Shown here piece by piece: positions 12,878 to 22,825 of a DNA stretch of 64,000 nucleotides. Both the position numbers and the translations under genes were made by a program. Under the pieces are notes generated by a model. That model ran no database searches, was not told where the DNA came from, and saw nothing but the letters and a program-made list of their open reading frames with translations. The DNA is from Balanoglossus misakiensis (taxonomy: Eukaryota; Hemichordata), in assembly GCA_040954595.2 (NCBI GenBank), contig CM082581.2, forward strand, positions 1,550,001-1,614,000, written 5' to 3'. How positions within the stretch are numbered: position 1 is the first letter of the stretch; each line of letters starts with the position of its first letter.

Positions 12878-14951
12878 ATTTTGCAAAGTCGAAAAATTGT
12901 CATTTTTTGATGATTTTCACCCATGATTTTTTTCAAAAATCGACGAAATGTTGAGATTTTGCAAAGTCGAAAATTTTGTCATTTTTTGATGATTTTCAAC
13001 CATGATTTTTTTCAAAAATCGACGAAAATTTGAGATTTTGCAAAGATGAAAATTTGTCATTTTTGATGATTTTTACCCATAATTTTTTTCAGAAATCGAC
13101 GAAATTTTGTGATTTTACAAAGTCGAAAATTTTGTCATTTTTTGATTATTTTCACCCATGATTTTTTTCAAAAATCGACGAAAATTTGAGATTTTGCAAA
13201 GATGAAAATTTGTCATTTTTGATGATTTTTACCCATAATTTTTTTCAGAAATGGACGAAATTTTGAGATTTTGCAAAGTCGAAAATGTGTCATTTTTTGA
13301 TGATTATCACCCATGATTTTTTTCAAAAATCGACGAAATTTTGAGATTTTGCAAAGTCGAAAATGTGTCATTTTTTGATGATTTTCACCCATGTTTTTTT
13401 TTTAAAAATCGACGAACCTATGATTTTTTTTCAAAATCGACGAAATTTTGTGATTTTGCAAAGTCGAAAATTTTGTCATTTTTTGATGATTTTCAACCAT
13501 GATTTTTTTTCAAAAATCGACGAAATTTTGAGATTTTGCAAAGTCGAAAATTTTGTCATTTTTTGATGATTTTCAACCATGATTTTTTTTCAAAAATCGA
13601 CGAAAATTTGAGATTTTGCAAAGTCGAAAATGTGTCATTTTTTGATGATTTTCACCCATGATTTTTTTCAAAAATCGACGAAATTTTGAGATTTTGCAAA
13701 GTCGAAAATGTGTCATTTTTTGATGATTTTCACCCATGTTTTTTTTTTAAAAATCGACGAACCTATGATTTTTTTCAAAATCGACGAAATTTTGTGATTT
13801 TGCAAAGTCGAAAATTTTGTCATTTTTTGATGACTTTCAACCCTGATTTTTTTTCAAAAATCGACGAAATTTTGAGATTTTGCAAAATCGAAAATTTGTC
13901 ATTTTTTGATGATTTTCCCCCAGTGGTTTTTTTCAAAATCGACGAAATTTTGAGATTTTGCAAAGTCGAAAATTTGTCATTTTTTGATGATTTTCCCCAC
14001 ATGATTTTTTTTCAAAAATGGACGAAATTTTGAGATTTTGCAAAGACGAAAATTTGTCATTTTTTGATGATTTTCACCCATGATTTTTTTTCAAAAATCG
14101 ACGAAATTTTGAGATTTTGCAAAGTCGAAAATGTGTCATTTTTTGATGATTTTCACCCGTTTTTTTTCAAAATGTGTCATTTTTTGATGATTTTCACCCG
14201 TTTTTTTTTCAAAATTTGTCATTTTTTGATGATTTTCACCCATGTTTTTTTTTAAAAAATCGACGAACCTATGATTTTTTTCAAAATCGACGAAATTTTG
14301 TGATTTTACAAAGTCGAAAATTTTGTCATTTTTTGATGATTTTCAACCATGATTTTTTTTCAAAAATCGACGAAAATTTGAGATTTTGCAAAGACGAAAA
14401 TTTGTCATTTTTGATGATTTTTACCCATGATTTTTTTTCAAAAATGGACGAAATTTTGAGATTTTGCAAAGACGAAAATTTGTCATTTTTTGATGATTTT
14501 CACCCGTGATTTTTTTTCAAAAATCGACGAAATTTTGAGATTTTGCAAAGAGGAAAATTTGTCATTTTTTCATGATTTTCCCCCATGATTTTTTTCAAAA
14601 ATCGACGAAATTTTGAGATTTTGCAAAGTCGAAAATTTTGTCATTTTTTGATGATTTTCAACAATGATTTTTTTTCAAAAATCGACGAAAATTTGAGATT
14701 TTGCAAAGACGAAAATTTGTCATTTTTGATGATTTTTACCCATAATTTTTTTTCAGAAATGGACGAAATTTTGAGATTTTGCAAAGACGAAAATTTGTCA
14801 TTTTTTGATGATTTTCACCCATGATTTTTTTCAAAATTGACGAAATTTTGAGATTTTGCAAAGTCGAAAATTTCTCATTTTTTGATGCATTTTCACCCAT
14901 GATTTTTTTTCAAAAATCGACGAAATTTTGAGATTTTGCAAAGTCGAAAAC

Positions 14952-16440
14952 AAGCATCGTCCGATTCGAATTCGACTCGTCATCGGTAGCTTTGTTTATT
15001 TCGCCCTTGGAGACCTCCCCTGGCCTCGTTAGGATGACTGTTACCAGGACTACCTTAAACCAATCTTTTCGAACCGGACGGTACACACGTCATGTCTTTG
15101 TTAATTGTCCAGGTACCAGAGTGTACGTGTGGGCTCCCTAAACCACTCATTGGCGGCCGGTCCCTGTCCGAATAAACACGTTTGACAGACAAAAAATGAT
15201 GAACAAGTGGCTTATTTCAATACTTCGTTAACTAGACGGCTGAACTCTGAATGTTGATTCAATACGACACATTTACCATTGAAAACGCCCAAAGTAAGTG
15301 GGGGCGTTTGACCATCAATCAAAACCACGCCCAGGTGCATGTGAACGGCCGAAGCAGTGTAACGTTTCACATTCCGTGCAACGTCCGACACTGTGTGAAA
15401 GCGGTTGCTGTCGGGTGGCTTGACCTAATTTTCGTACATTGATATGCATTTGACACCTCACTACCTGTTTTCTCAATATTGCTAAAACTTTGCGTTGAAA
15501 TATCACTGAAATGTTGATGATCCACGCACAAGTCGTCTACCCCGGCATGAAAAGCGTCTTATACAAGAAAACTAATTGCACATGACCACCAAGGTCATAC
15601 CGCAAGGTGTGTCTAAATGTCAAGGAAGGACACTTGGGTCAAGAACGACCATGACGGAGGAAAAACCGACAAGTCATTGTGTAACCTGTTTACTTGCCAA
15701 TAGTCAAACGTCAAAATTTACTCTCAACTTGGTTGCAGATCGAGTCTCCCGAATTTCCAACTTTTATGATTGGGTAAATACCGATATGCGACTGGTATGC
15801 GACGCGTTGACGACGCGAAGATTTTGTTGAAATCAAATGGTTTGTCAAATGTCATCTCACACTGGAGATACCGTGGTCATCTGACATGAAAGGGTTCGAT
15901 TGGGTCTGACCGCCGTCGTTCATCCATGCTTAGAAAGCGGCGATCATGGTACAAAGTAAAACCAAGGTCAAACCTTACTGAACACATGTATTGCATGGAG
16001 AAACTTTTCTCCCTGTCTGTGTACTGAACACGTACCGTGATTGCCATAGTTACAAACGTTACCACGTGAGAGAGATTGCATTTTACATCTGTCTTTTCAA
16101 TTTTGTTGCTTTCTTACTATTCGGAATGATGGAGTCGAAACGAAAACTTTTTGCTTCAGGTGGACCTAGGGGAAATACCTTATTTGTGACTTTTTTCATG
16201 ACCCTAAAAAGACGTCGGAATTAATGTGGCTGAGGTCACTCAGGACGACGGAATGGTTGAGCGATTTTATTTTATGAGCTCCCACTAGTATTTGTTTTAT
16301 TGTTTCGGCAGTGTGTCGCGTTATTCGAGCAATCTGCAGTCTGAAAACGAACGGTTTTCAAAGTTTATAACAGAAGAACAGGGGTTTAAGCATGAAAGGT
16401 CCTGTTGTCTCCCTCGCTGTGTTTGTGTCACTGTGTCTTT
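14952..16440. other. Unique sequence, no gene recognised
   Basis: Right of the satellite the base composition changes at once to mixed, CpG-containing sequence. I found no convincing splice-bounded exon, RNA gene or transposon. The open frames here (for example 15,251-15,442 and 15,576-15,830) are short and show no family features. Confidence 0.6.
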
Positions 16441-16620
16441 GACGTCTGACTGACTGATTAACTGGCTGACTGACTTACTGACTGTCTGTCAACGTCGGTC
16501 TGTCTGACTGTCTGCCCCCTCTCTCTGAGAGAGAGAGTGAGCGAGCGAGCGAGCGAGCGAGCGACCGGTGAGTGTCTCTACTGATGAATGTTGCTCTGTC
16601 TGTCTGCTTGTGTCTGTCTG
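16441..16620. repeat. Simple-sequence tract (CTGA/CTGT, GAGA, GAGC)
   Basis: A run of degenerate CTGACTGA and CTGTCTGT units is followed by a GAGAGA tract and a perfect GAGC tetranucleotide tract near 16,540-16,562, then more CTGT. No gene. Confidence 0.85.
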
Positions 16621-17280
16621 CCACTCTGCCTGTTTCACTCTGTCTCTCCTAATTTCTTTAAAATTAGGGATATGCTATTAATGCGATATGAAAGTCAGAC
16701 ACGACGGAAACCTTTTATTCTCAAAACTGTCTGTTGTTTGCTGTTAAATATTGCAAAAGGTTAAGGGCCCTTTTCGCACGATACACATGGCTTTGCAGCC
16801 GTAGCTCCCAATGTCATAACGATTACCCGAACTACCCTAATTTTAGCCCGCCGACCCAAAACAGTTTAGATCTTCGCAAACCGGAAGTAAAAATAACGAT
16901 GTCAAATATAAAACAATTCATGAAAATTGCGAGAATCACGCAAGAACTATGATGTCATTCTTCTACACTACGACGGCCAAAGATATAAAAAAAATTGAAA
17001 AATAAAAAAATGTCCCTTTCTACCTACAATATTTTTGAAAACCATGTAATCGGAATAGCACATATTAGTTTTTTTGGCCTGAGACATATCCAATTTCCCA
17101 ACTGAACATGACACGTGATCAAGCATTTTCGACTTATCAGATGCAATCGCTGAACACCTCACACTGAGCGAGGTTTTGTCTGTCTTTATACGCGCCCTTT
17201 GTATTTGTGCGTGACATGTCCAAGCCTTGTTAGGAACTCCCGTAAAATTCTACTCAAATGATGTATACTTTCATACTTAC

Positions 17281-17362
17281 GACTGACAGGTATTTTCAGC
17301 GTTGCCAGCTGATTGTTTGTCAGGTACCGCTTTATAACAAGACGCCCCTCTGAGTTGATAAC
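17281..17362 (-). CDS. Candidate internal exon, product unknown
   Basis: On the minus strand an 82-bp open segment has a good acceptor (TTACATTGCAG) and a consensus donor (GTAAGTATG). It reads VINSEGRLVIKRYLTNNQ followed by LATLKIPVS, with one base left over. The alternating hydrophobic pattern and the NSEG...L..ATLKIP layout faintly resemble a beta-sandwich domain such as the macroglobulin (MG) domains of the alpha-2-macroglobulin/TEP family. I would not assign it on 27 residues. No partner exon was found within 2 kb on either side, so it may be a stranded exon or a chance match. Confidence 0.35.
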
Positions 17363-17425
17363 CTGCAATGTAACATCATTCAATTGGTCTAGTCATGTTA
17401 GCATTAGTAAAATGCTTCAAAAGTG

Positions 17426-17724
17426 TTAAAGGGACATGATACAAGACACCGTTTATGTTAGTGAATGAACGTTCAACCACACACAACTTCCACCCGGCTT
17501 GTATGATACGAGAGTAAAAACTCGCCCGAAATGAATAAATGGTAGAGACCGTTTATTCATTTTGGCTACTTTTTAAAACTCTCGTGTCTATACAAGCGGG
17601 GTGGAAGGTGTGTATGGTTGAACGTTGGTTCACTATATCCATATGTAGAATAATATAAACGCAGTCTTGTATCAAACATAATTAATGGAAAAAGGGCAGC
17701 GAGAGAGAGACTTTGTCCCTTTAA
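17426..17724. mobile_element. TTAA-flanked palindromic MITE, family 1 (copy 1)
   Basis: TTAA at 17,426-17,429 and 17,721-17,724 bracket a fold-back element. The right end is the family terminus (GGACAAAGTCTCTCTCGCTG as the inverted reading). The left end has lost about 45 bp after GGGACA. Internal arms pair around CGTTCAACCACACA and TGTGTATGGTTGAACG. Near-copies lie at 18,355 and 33,574. Confidence 0.85.
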
Positions 17725-18004
17725 TGAATACAGCCACAATGTTCTGTTTATATCTACTGACGGACCAGGCATGGATTGTCACGTATAATTCTTTGAAACG
17801 TTTGGTCCTCTGAAGAAATCTGAGCACTCATCTACTCAGTTTGCTTATTTTGTCTTCCTCCACCAGTCAGTGGTATCGTCCGATTTGATACTCCACTCTA
17901 AGCCTCTTTCTGAATGGCTCTTTAAGTTGTGATCTGTAAGTCTTAAACCTTTCATCATCCCCCCCCCCCCCGTTTCCTCTTTAGAGGTCGTCAACTGGTA
18001 AACT

Positions 18005-18354
18005 GTGCGCCTGTGTCTCTTCCCATAGGAGTACATGGAGAATAGTTAGAAAACTCACTTCTACTATTGTCATTTTCATGAAATTTTACACATAGCTCCG
18101 ACAAATCAAAATAAATTCATCACGCTCTATTTTGAGATAAACTTTGTTCAATATTGTATCCATAGACAAACCATTGGTAGAAAATGCTGACCGTTAGCAG
18201 TTTTCTTCAATTGTCGACTAAATTCACGGCCTTGTTTAAAGTCGAAAACAAGTGCAGTGACCCAAAATGGATTTTCATTATACATACAAATCAGAAACGA
18301 AAATTCACGATTAAAAGAAATGACAATGCTTTCAATTTTACTGATCGTACATCC
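18005..18354 (+). repeat. Dispersed ~340-bp repeat (family R1)
   Basis: Begins near CTTCCCATAGGA and ends at TACATCCTT, directly against the next MITE. It contains CTACTATTGTCATTTT, ACACATAGCTC, ACAAACCATTGGTAG and CGACTAAATTCA. The same blocks occur at 27,110-27,345 (same orientation), 27,640-28,030 and 60,655-61,030 (opposite orientation) and 62,045-62,225. No coding capacity. I take it as a non-autonomous transposon or SINE-like family, class unknown. Confidence 0.7.
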
Positions 18355-18682
18355 TTAACTCGCTGCCCTTTTCCATGTTTGATACAAAACACCGTTTATA
18401 TTAATGTAAATGTGGATATATAGTGATGCAACGTTCAACCGCACACACCTTCCATCCCGCATGTAGACACGAGAGCGAAAACTCGCAAAACTGAAAAATC
18501 GGTCTCTACCATTAATTCATTTTGGGCGAGTTTTTACTCTCATATCATACAAGCAGGATGGAAGTTGTGTGTGGTTGAACGTTCATTCACTACATAAACA
18601 CATGCCCATTAATATAAACGGTGTCTTGTATCAAACATAATTAATAGAAAAGGGCGACGAGAGAGAGAGTTTGTCCCTTTAA
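18355..18682. mobile_element. TTAA-flanked palindromic MITE, family 1 (copy 2)
   Basis: TTAA at 18,355-18,358 and 18,679-18,682. The right terminus is intact (GTTTGTCCCTTTAA). The left terminus lacks the outer ~17 bp and begins at CTCGCTGCCC. Long internal arms pair around GTTCAACCGCACACA and TGTGTGGTTGAACG. It abuts the end of repeat R1, so it may have inserted into or beside it. Confidence 0.85.
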
Positions 18683-19370
18683 GGCGACATGATGCATGAA
18701 GTGGCGAGAGATAAACGCGGCTGACCACCGCATTAAACACTGTCAAGCAAGGCACTTCAAATGCCAATTGTTTAAGTGTGTACTAAGTAATAGGTTCATG
18801 TACCATGGGGGGGGGGTCAAATCACAACAGTTGGACATGTACGAATATGAAGAGACGATATCAGTTTGTTCATGTCTTCCTTTAGTAAACAATCTTTTTT
18901 GAACTTTGTATAGAATTCATTGAACTTTACTTTAGCTTATGAACTCTCATTTGCACATCGTCATCTTGAAAGTGTGTCGACTTTATCATAAGGTTTTTAT
19001 AACTCAACTAGGTCGCAAAACCTATTTAAGTTAGTGAGAATAGGACGTTCACCTTTTGGGTTGATGGCTACAGCCGTTAATCCTGACTCATACACATGTT
19101 GCAGCCAGTATACTCTGCAGACATTGGACACAATAGTTTTACGAACCATTAAATTTTATTGGACCATCAAGTTTATTGACCCATGACGTTCATATAGATT
19201 TTATGACACGACTGACGCTATAATCGGTCCTTACCTTTGGCGAGCCAAGTGTTTTATAACATCATAAGATATTAATACCTATCACCCAGTCAAACGATTT
19301 CAAGTTATAAAATTTCCACGCCAATAGGACGCCTTTAGGTGGAAATGCAACCAGGTATCCTAAATAGGAA
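18683..19370. other. No gene seen
   Basis: Mixed sequence with a G-run at 18,807-18,815. No exon, RNA gene or clear transposon end was recognised. Confidence 0.5.
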
Positions 19371-19374
19371 AATA

Positions 19375-19800
19375 TTCCGGGTATCTGTCAAGTTTAGTCC
19401 CATATTTAGGGGACCAAGAGCCCTCAGGCGCTTGGTCCCCTTCTGTTATTGCTGGAGTTTGTCTTCTTTCTTCTTGAGTCGTTTTTTTGCGCCCGTTTTT
19501 CTCTGAAATTCCGGCAGGTGCGCCTCCAAATTTGGCACGGTGGTTGGGGCCCATGAGTACTGGTGCACCTGCCCTTTGAATTTGTAATTAGTCACGTGAC
19601 TTTGTGGCTATAATCGAGCGAAATTTTCAAATTGACCTAATTTGCACGTTAATGGGGGCATGTACATTCTTTTCGCGATTTTTGTAGACCATGTGGCCAA
19701 AATCCCCTGTGCCAAATTTCAAGGTCCTAGGCCACGTCGATTTTGAGAAGAAGATTTTTGTAATATTTTTTCGCATTTTTTGGTGGGCTGAGGACGGACA
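19375..19800. repeat. Structured repeat fragment with perfect hairpin
   Basis: GGGGACCAAG at 19,409-19,418 and CTTGGTCCCC at 19,431-19,440 form a perfect 10-bp stem with a 12-base loop. Downstream lies a charged-residue-biased minus-strand open stretch (19,360-19,554) without family features. It has the feel of a transposon end or untranslated fragment, but I found no second copy in the window. Confidence 0.4.
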
Positions 19801-19804
19801 CTGG

Positions 19805-19940
19805 GGCATCGGACTTTGACCGTCATTACGTAATGTTGTGGAGATCTCATTAGCAGGCTACTCACTTCTGGCGGGTTGCAGTAGTCCTTGGAAAATCGGC
19901 TGAAATACGTAAACAGACCAGTGATTATTTTCCACGGAAT
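19805..19940 (+). repeat. Direct repeat flanking the first LINE (left)
   Basis: Shares the blocks GGACTTTGACC, TAATGTTGTGG, CATTAGCA, TGGCTGAAATACGT (here CGGCTGAAATACGT) and AGACCAGTGAT with 22,551-22,660. The two copies sit on either side of the degenerate LINE. They are too diverged for a target-site duplication. Confidence 0.7.
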
Positions 19941-20039
19941 GAATTTTGGGACAACACATTATCGGAGTTCAGGCTGTGTTAGGGCGTTTTATTGAATTAC
20001 GCTGAGTTTGGATTGACCACTGTGTTACCACTAAAATTT

Positions 20040-22545
20040 TTTATAGCAATGTTCTTTCAATTTCGAGTCTTTGCAATGTTGTTGACTCCGACCATATTCC
20101 TGTTTCAATAGAGGTTCATTTCAACACTTCTGCTGATGAATGCTTCAGCAGTAGTTCCTTCAAGCAATGTAATTTTCGAGTTGATTGGAAAAAATTGTCA
20201 CAGCAGAATATATCCGCCTACACCCGTTGTACCAAAGCCAAGGTTGATAAGATTAATATATCCGAAGAGTTATTCTGCACTAATGTGAACTGTACATACC
20301 CTTCGCATTTACAGGCAATTGATATTTGTTATAGTAGTGTTGTGGACGCATTGAATTGTGCTGCAAAAGATACCATTAGGCGTAAGTTTCACCAGAAAGT
20401 TCATGTTGTGCCTGGCTGGAACGATTTTGTAAAAGAAAGTCACGACTATGCCCGTTCCATGTTTTTATTATGGGTTAATGGGGGTAAACCTTAACAAGGC
20501 CCGCTTTTTGAAACCATGAAATCTTCCAGAGCTCGTTTTAAGTATGCTTTACGTGCTTGTAAAGAGATTGAGAATCAAAATAGGGCTGACAAGATGGCTG
20601 ACAATTTACGCTGCCACAAACAGAACGACTTCTGGAAGGAAGTCAGAAAGCAAACTAGCAGAAAAATGCCGCTTTCTGACACTGTAGGTGGAGCGACTGG
20701 TGAGAGTGAAATTGCAATTATGTGGCAAGAGCATTTCAGTGATATTTTGAATTCTGTCCAGGCTTAGACTGGTAAAAATGACATCGAGGAGAAAATGAAG
20801 TATGTTAAATTTTCTTCTGATATGTATGTTTCTGAAGAAGAAGTAATTTCTGCTATACATAAGTTACCTGACGATAAGACAGCTGGCATTGACAATATTT
20901 CAGCTGAGCACCTCAAATTCTCAGACTCCTCTATTTTACCCATTTTGACTTGATTGTTCATGGTTACCTGCAAACTGAGGCTATCAAAGTTATTTTAGTT
21001 CCAATTAAGGATAAAACTAAGCTTTGTAGTGATGCCAGTAACTACCGGCCGATAGCACTAGCAACTGTTTTCTCTAAAGTTTTTGAGCCTATTTTACTTT
21101 CTCGTTGTGAGGAGTTTCTTACCTCTCATTATTTACAATTTGGTTTCAAGCGAGAACATTCAACTGACCTGTGTTTATTTGCATTTAAAGAAATCATTAG
21201 CTACTACACCAGCAATGGAAGACCAGTGTTTACTTGTTTTCTGGATGCTTCAAAAGCTTTTGACAGAGTTAATCACTTTAAACTGGTTAACAAGCTCATC
21301 GACAGGAATGTTCCCTTGTATGCTGTACGAATTTTATATTAAAGGTCCCATGCCATGCCCTATACAACCACGCGTAAAATCACTATTTGGGTCTTGAAGT
21401 TAACGTATGTTACTATCTTGCAATGCGTTTTGCCCCTTGTGCTTAGATAACAAGCAAGTAAAAGTGGCGGGTGGGCGTGTACCCCTAACCCAACTCAGTC
21501 GATTTTTTTGGCTTTTCGAAGTTAAGCCGAAGACTTATCTTGATGTGGACAAATAGTCTTTCACACCTTTGTAAATCCTCTGCCTGCAATGTGAGGCAAG
21601 GGCTTCCTTTGCTTTGAACACTGTTTATATAGCTTATCTTTGTCTGTGGACTTAATTACTCATGGACCGATAATTACACTTTACTGTAAACAGAATGGTA
21701 CACTACGACATAGTGTACTTGTTTGTCCATATGCAAATACCTTCGCCTGGCTCGAGTGCGAAGTGGCTCCCCGATCACAGGCATGAAAAAAAGGTGGCAA
21801 ATTCCGGCATTCGTGCACATTTTTCGGAACCGACACAATAGGCAATGCATAGACAGGTACCCTAGGTGAGCTTTTGACGTGGAAAAATGAAAACTTTCCA
21901 AAGCATGACATGTGACCTTTAATGGTACAGAAATCAATTGTTTACTGTGTTGTGGGGTAATGAAACCTCAGAGTTGTTTTCTGTTTCTAACGGTGTAAGA
22001 CAAGGGGGAGTACTCTCTCCCTATCTTTTTAATGTCTACATTGATGATCTTATCAATGCACTCTGTAAAGCCAAAGTTGGCTGTACCATGTGTGGTGTCA
22101 GCGCTAACACTTTAGGTTACGCTGACGACATGACTCTACTCAGTCCAAGTATTAAGGGTCTACACCGTCTTCTTAGAATTTGTGAAATTTATGGCAAGGA
22201 TTATGATATAATTTATAATTCTAGTAAAACTGTGTGCATGCTTTTTAATGGGAAGAATATGAGCGTTCAAAGAATTCTTTCGGTTAAACTTAATGACATC
22301 ACTTTAAAGTTTGTACCTGTACACACCTATCTGGGCCATGTTATATCTTGTGAGGGTTGTGATAATGAAGATATTGAACGACAGAGAAGAGCATTTTGTG
22401 TTAGAGCAAACATGCTATTGAGACATTTTCAACATTTTAGTCAAGATGTGAAGAAAGTTTTATTTTTGGCATATTGTAGTAATATTTACTGTTGCAGTTT
22501 GTGGGCATCCTTTAAAGTAAAACCGATGAAAAAATTTAAAACAGT
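20040..22545 (+). pseudogene. Decayed non-LTR retrotransposon (LINE) ORF2: endonuclease tail and reverse transcriptase
   Basis: The plus strand encodes pieces of a LINE polyprotein in order. The end of an APE-type endonuclease has SDHIPVSI near 20,090. A linker follows (20,195-20,767, SRARFKYALRACK). Then comes reverse transcriptase with YRPIALATVFSKVFE, FLDASKAFDRVNH, GVRQGGVLSPYLFNVYIDDL and the catalytic YADDM at about 22,117. Same-frame stops occur at 20,492-20,494, 20,765-20,767 and 20,951-20,953. A frame change lies near 20,950, where several residues are missing. A TTAA element interrupts the domain at 21,339-21,922. The coding match ends at about 22,540. The layout fits the APE-containing LINE branch (CR1/jockey/I relatives); I cannot name the clade. 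It cannot make a functional enzyme. Confidence 0.93.
21339..21922. mobile_element. TTAA-flanked element, family 2, inserted in the LINE
   Basis: TTAA at 21,339-21,342 and 21,919-21,922. Terminal inverted repeats read AGGTCCCATGCCATGC and AGGTCACATGTCATGC (14 of 16 match). The 576-bp interior has no convincing open frame. The reverse transcriptase reading stops at ...VRILY and resumes at WYRNQLFTVLW, which places the insertion inside a conserved motif and shows it came after the LINE. Confidence 0.88.
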
Positions 22546-22550
22546 GGACT

Positions 22551-22665
22551 TTGACCCTAAGTCGCTAATGTTGTGGGAGGTTTCATTAGCATTGTAGTCA
22601 CATGTAGTGGATAGTAGTTTGGGAAATTGGCTGAAATACGTCAGCAGACCAGTGATTTTCTTGCA
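22551..22665 (+). repeat. Direct repeat flanking the first LINE (right)
   Basis: Second copy of the 19,805-19,940 block, beginning at GGACTTTGACCC and ending near CAGACCAGTGAT. It begins where the reverse transcriptase reading stops. Confidence 0.7.
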
Positions 22666-22825
22666 CGACAGGAGTATGGTACCAGCAATAATCAGAGATC
22701 AGGCTTCGTTGCCGTTCAAAAGTTCCTACTTCAGTCGTGATGTTGCAACTGGACGTTCAGTATGGGGGTCGGCCCGCAGGTGGCCGTGTGGGTTATCAGG
22801 TCGCCCGTAACGGCACGCAGCTACA

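Larger units (their letters stand above)
1..14951. repeat. AT-rich 78/79-bp satellite array
   Basis: About 190 head-to-tail copies of one monomer of 78-79 bp. Each copy reads roughly CCCATGATTTTTTTC, AAAAATCGACGAAATTTTG, AGATTTTGCAAAGTCG, AAAATTTGTCATTTTTTG, ATGATTTTCA. Spacing was checked at 1771, 1849 and 1927 (78 bp each). Variation is mostly in T-run length (6-9), CGACG/TGACG/GGACG, and CACCC/CCCCC/CAACC. Some monomers lack the middle ~35 bp (2161, 3598, 7168, 14,158). Others carry an internal join near AACCTATGATT (4287, 4758, 9835). Every monomer has the perfect inverted repeat GATTTTT...AAAAATC. The array touches the left window edge, so its true length is unknown. It stops sharply at 14,951. 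Open frames of 60-164 codons on both strands arise because 78 bp is 26 codons, and I do not regard them as genes. Confidence 0.97.

Noticed and set aside
300-14824. Many open frames of 60-164 codons on both strands of the first array
   Set aside because: They follow from a 78-bp (26-codon) unit without stops. They shift frame whenever a T-run changes length, and they occur equally on both strands.
1-14951. CRISPR-like array
   Set aside because: The repeats are contiguous with no unique spacers, and the sequence is eukaryotic.
15251-16224. Short open frames right of the first satellite as genes
   Set aside because: No splice support, no domain signature, and lengths expected by chance.
19805-22665. 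LTR retrotransposon, direct repeats as LTRs
   Set aside because: The repeats are ~60-70% alike, lack TG...CA ends and primer-binding site, and enclose a LINE-type reverse transcriptase with an APE endonuclease remnant.
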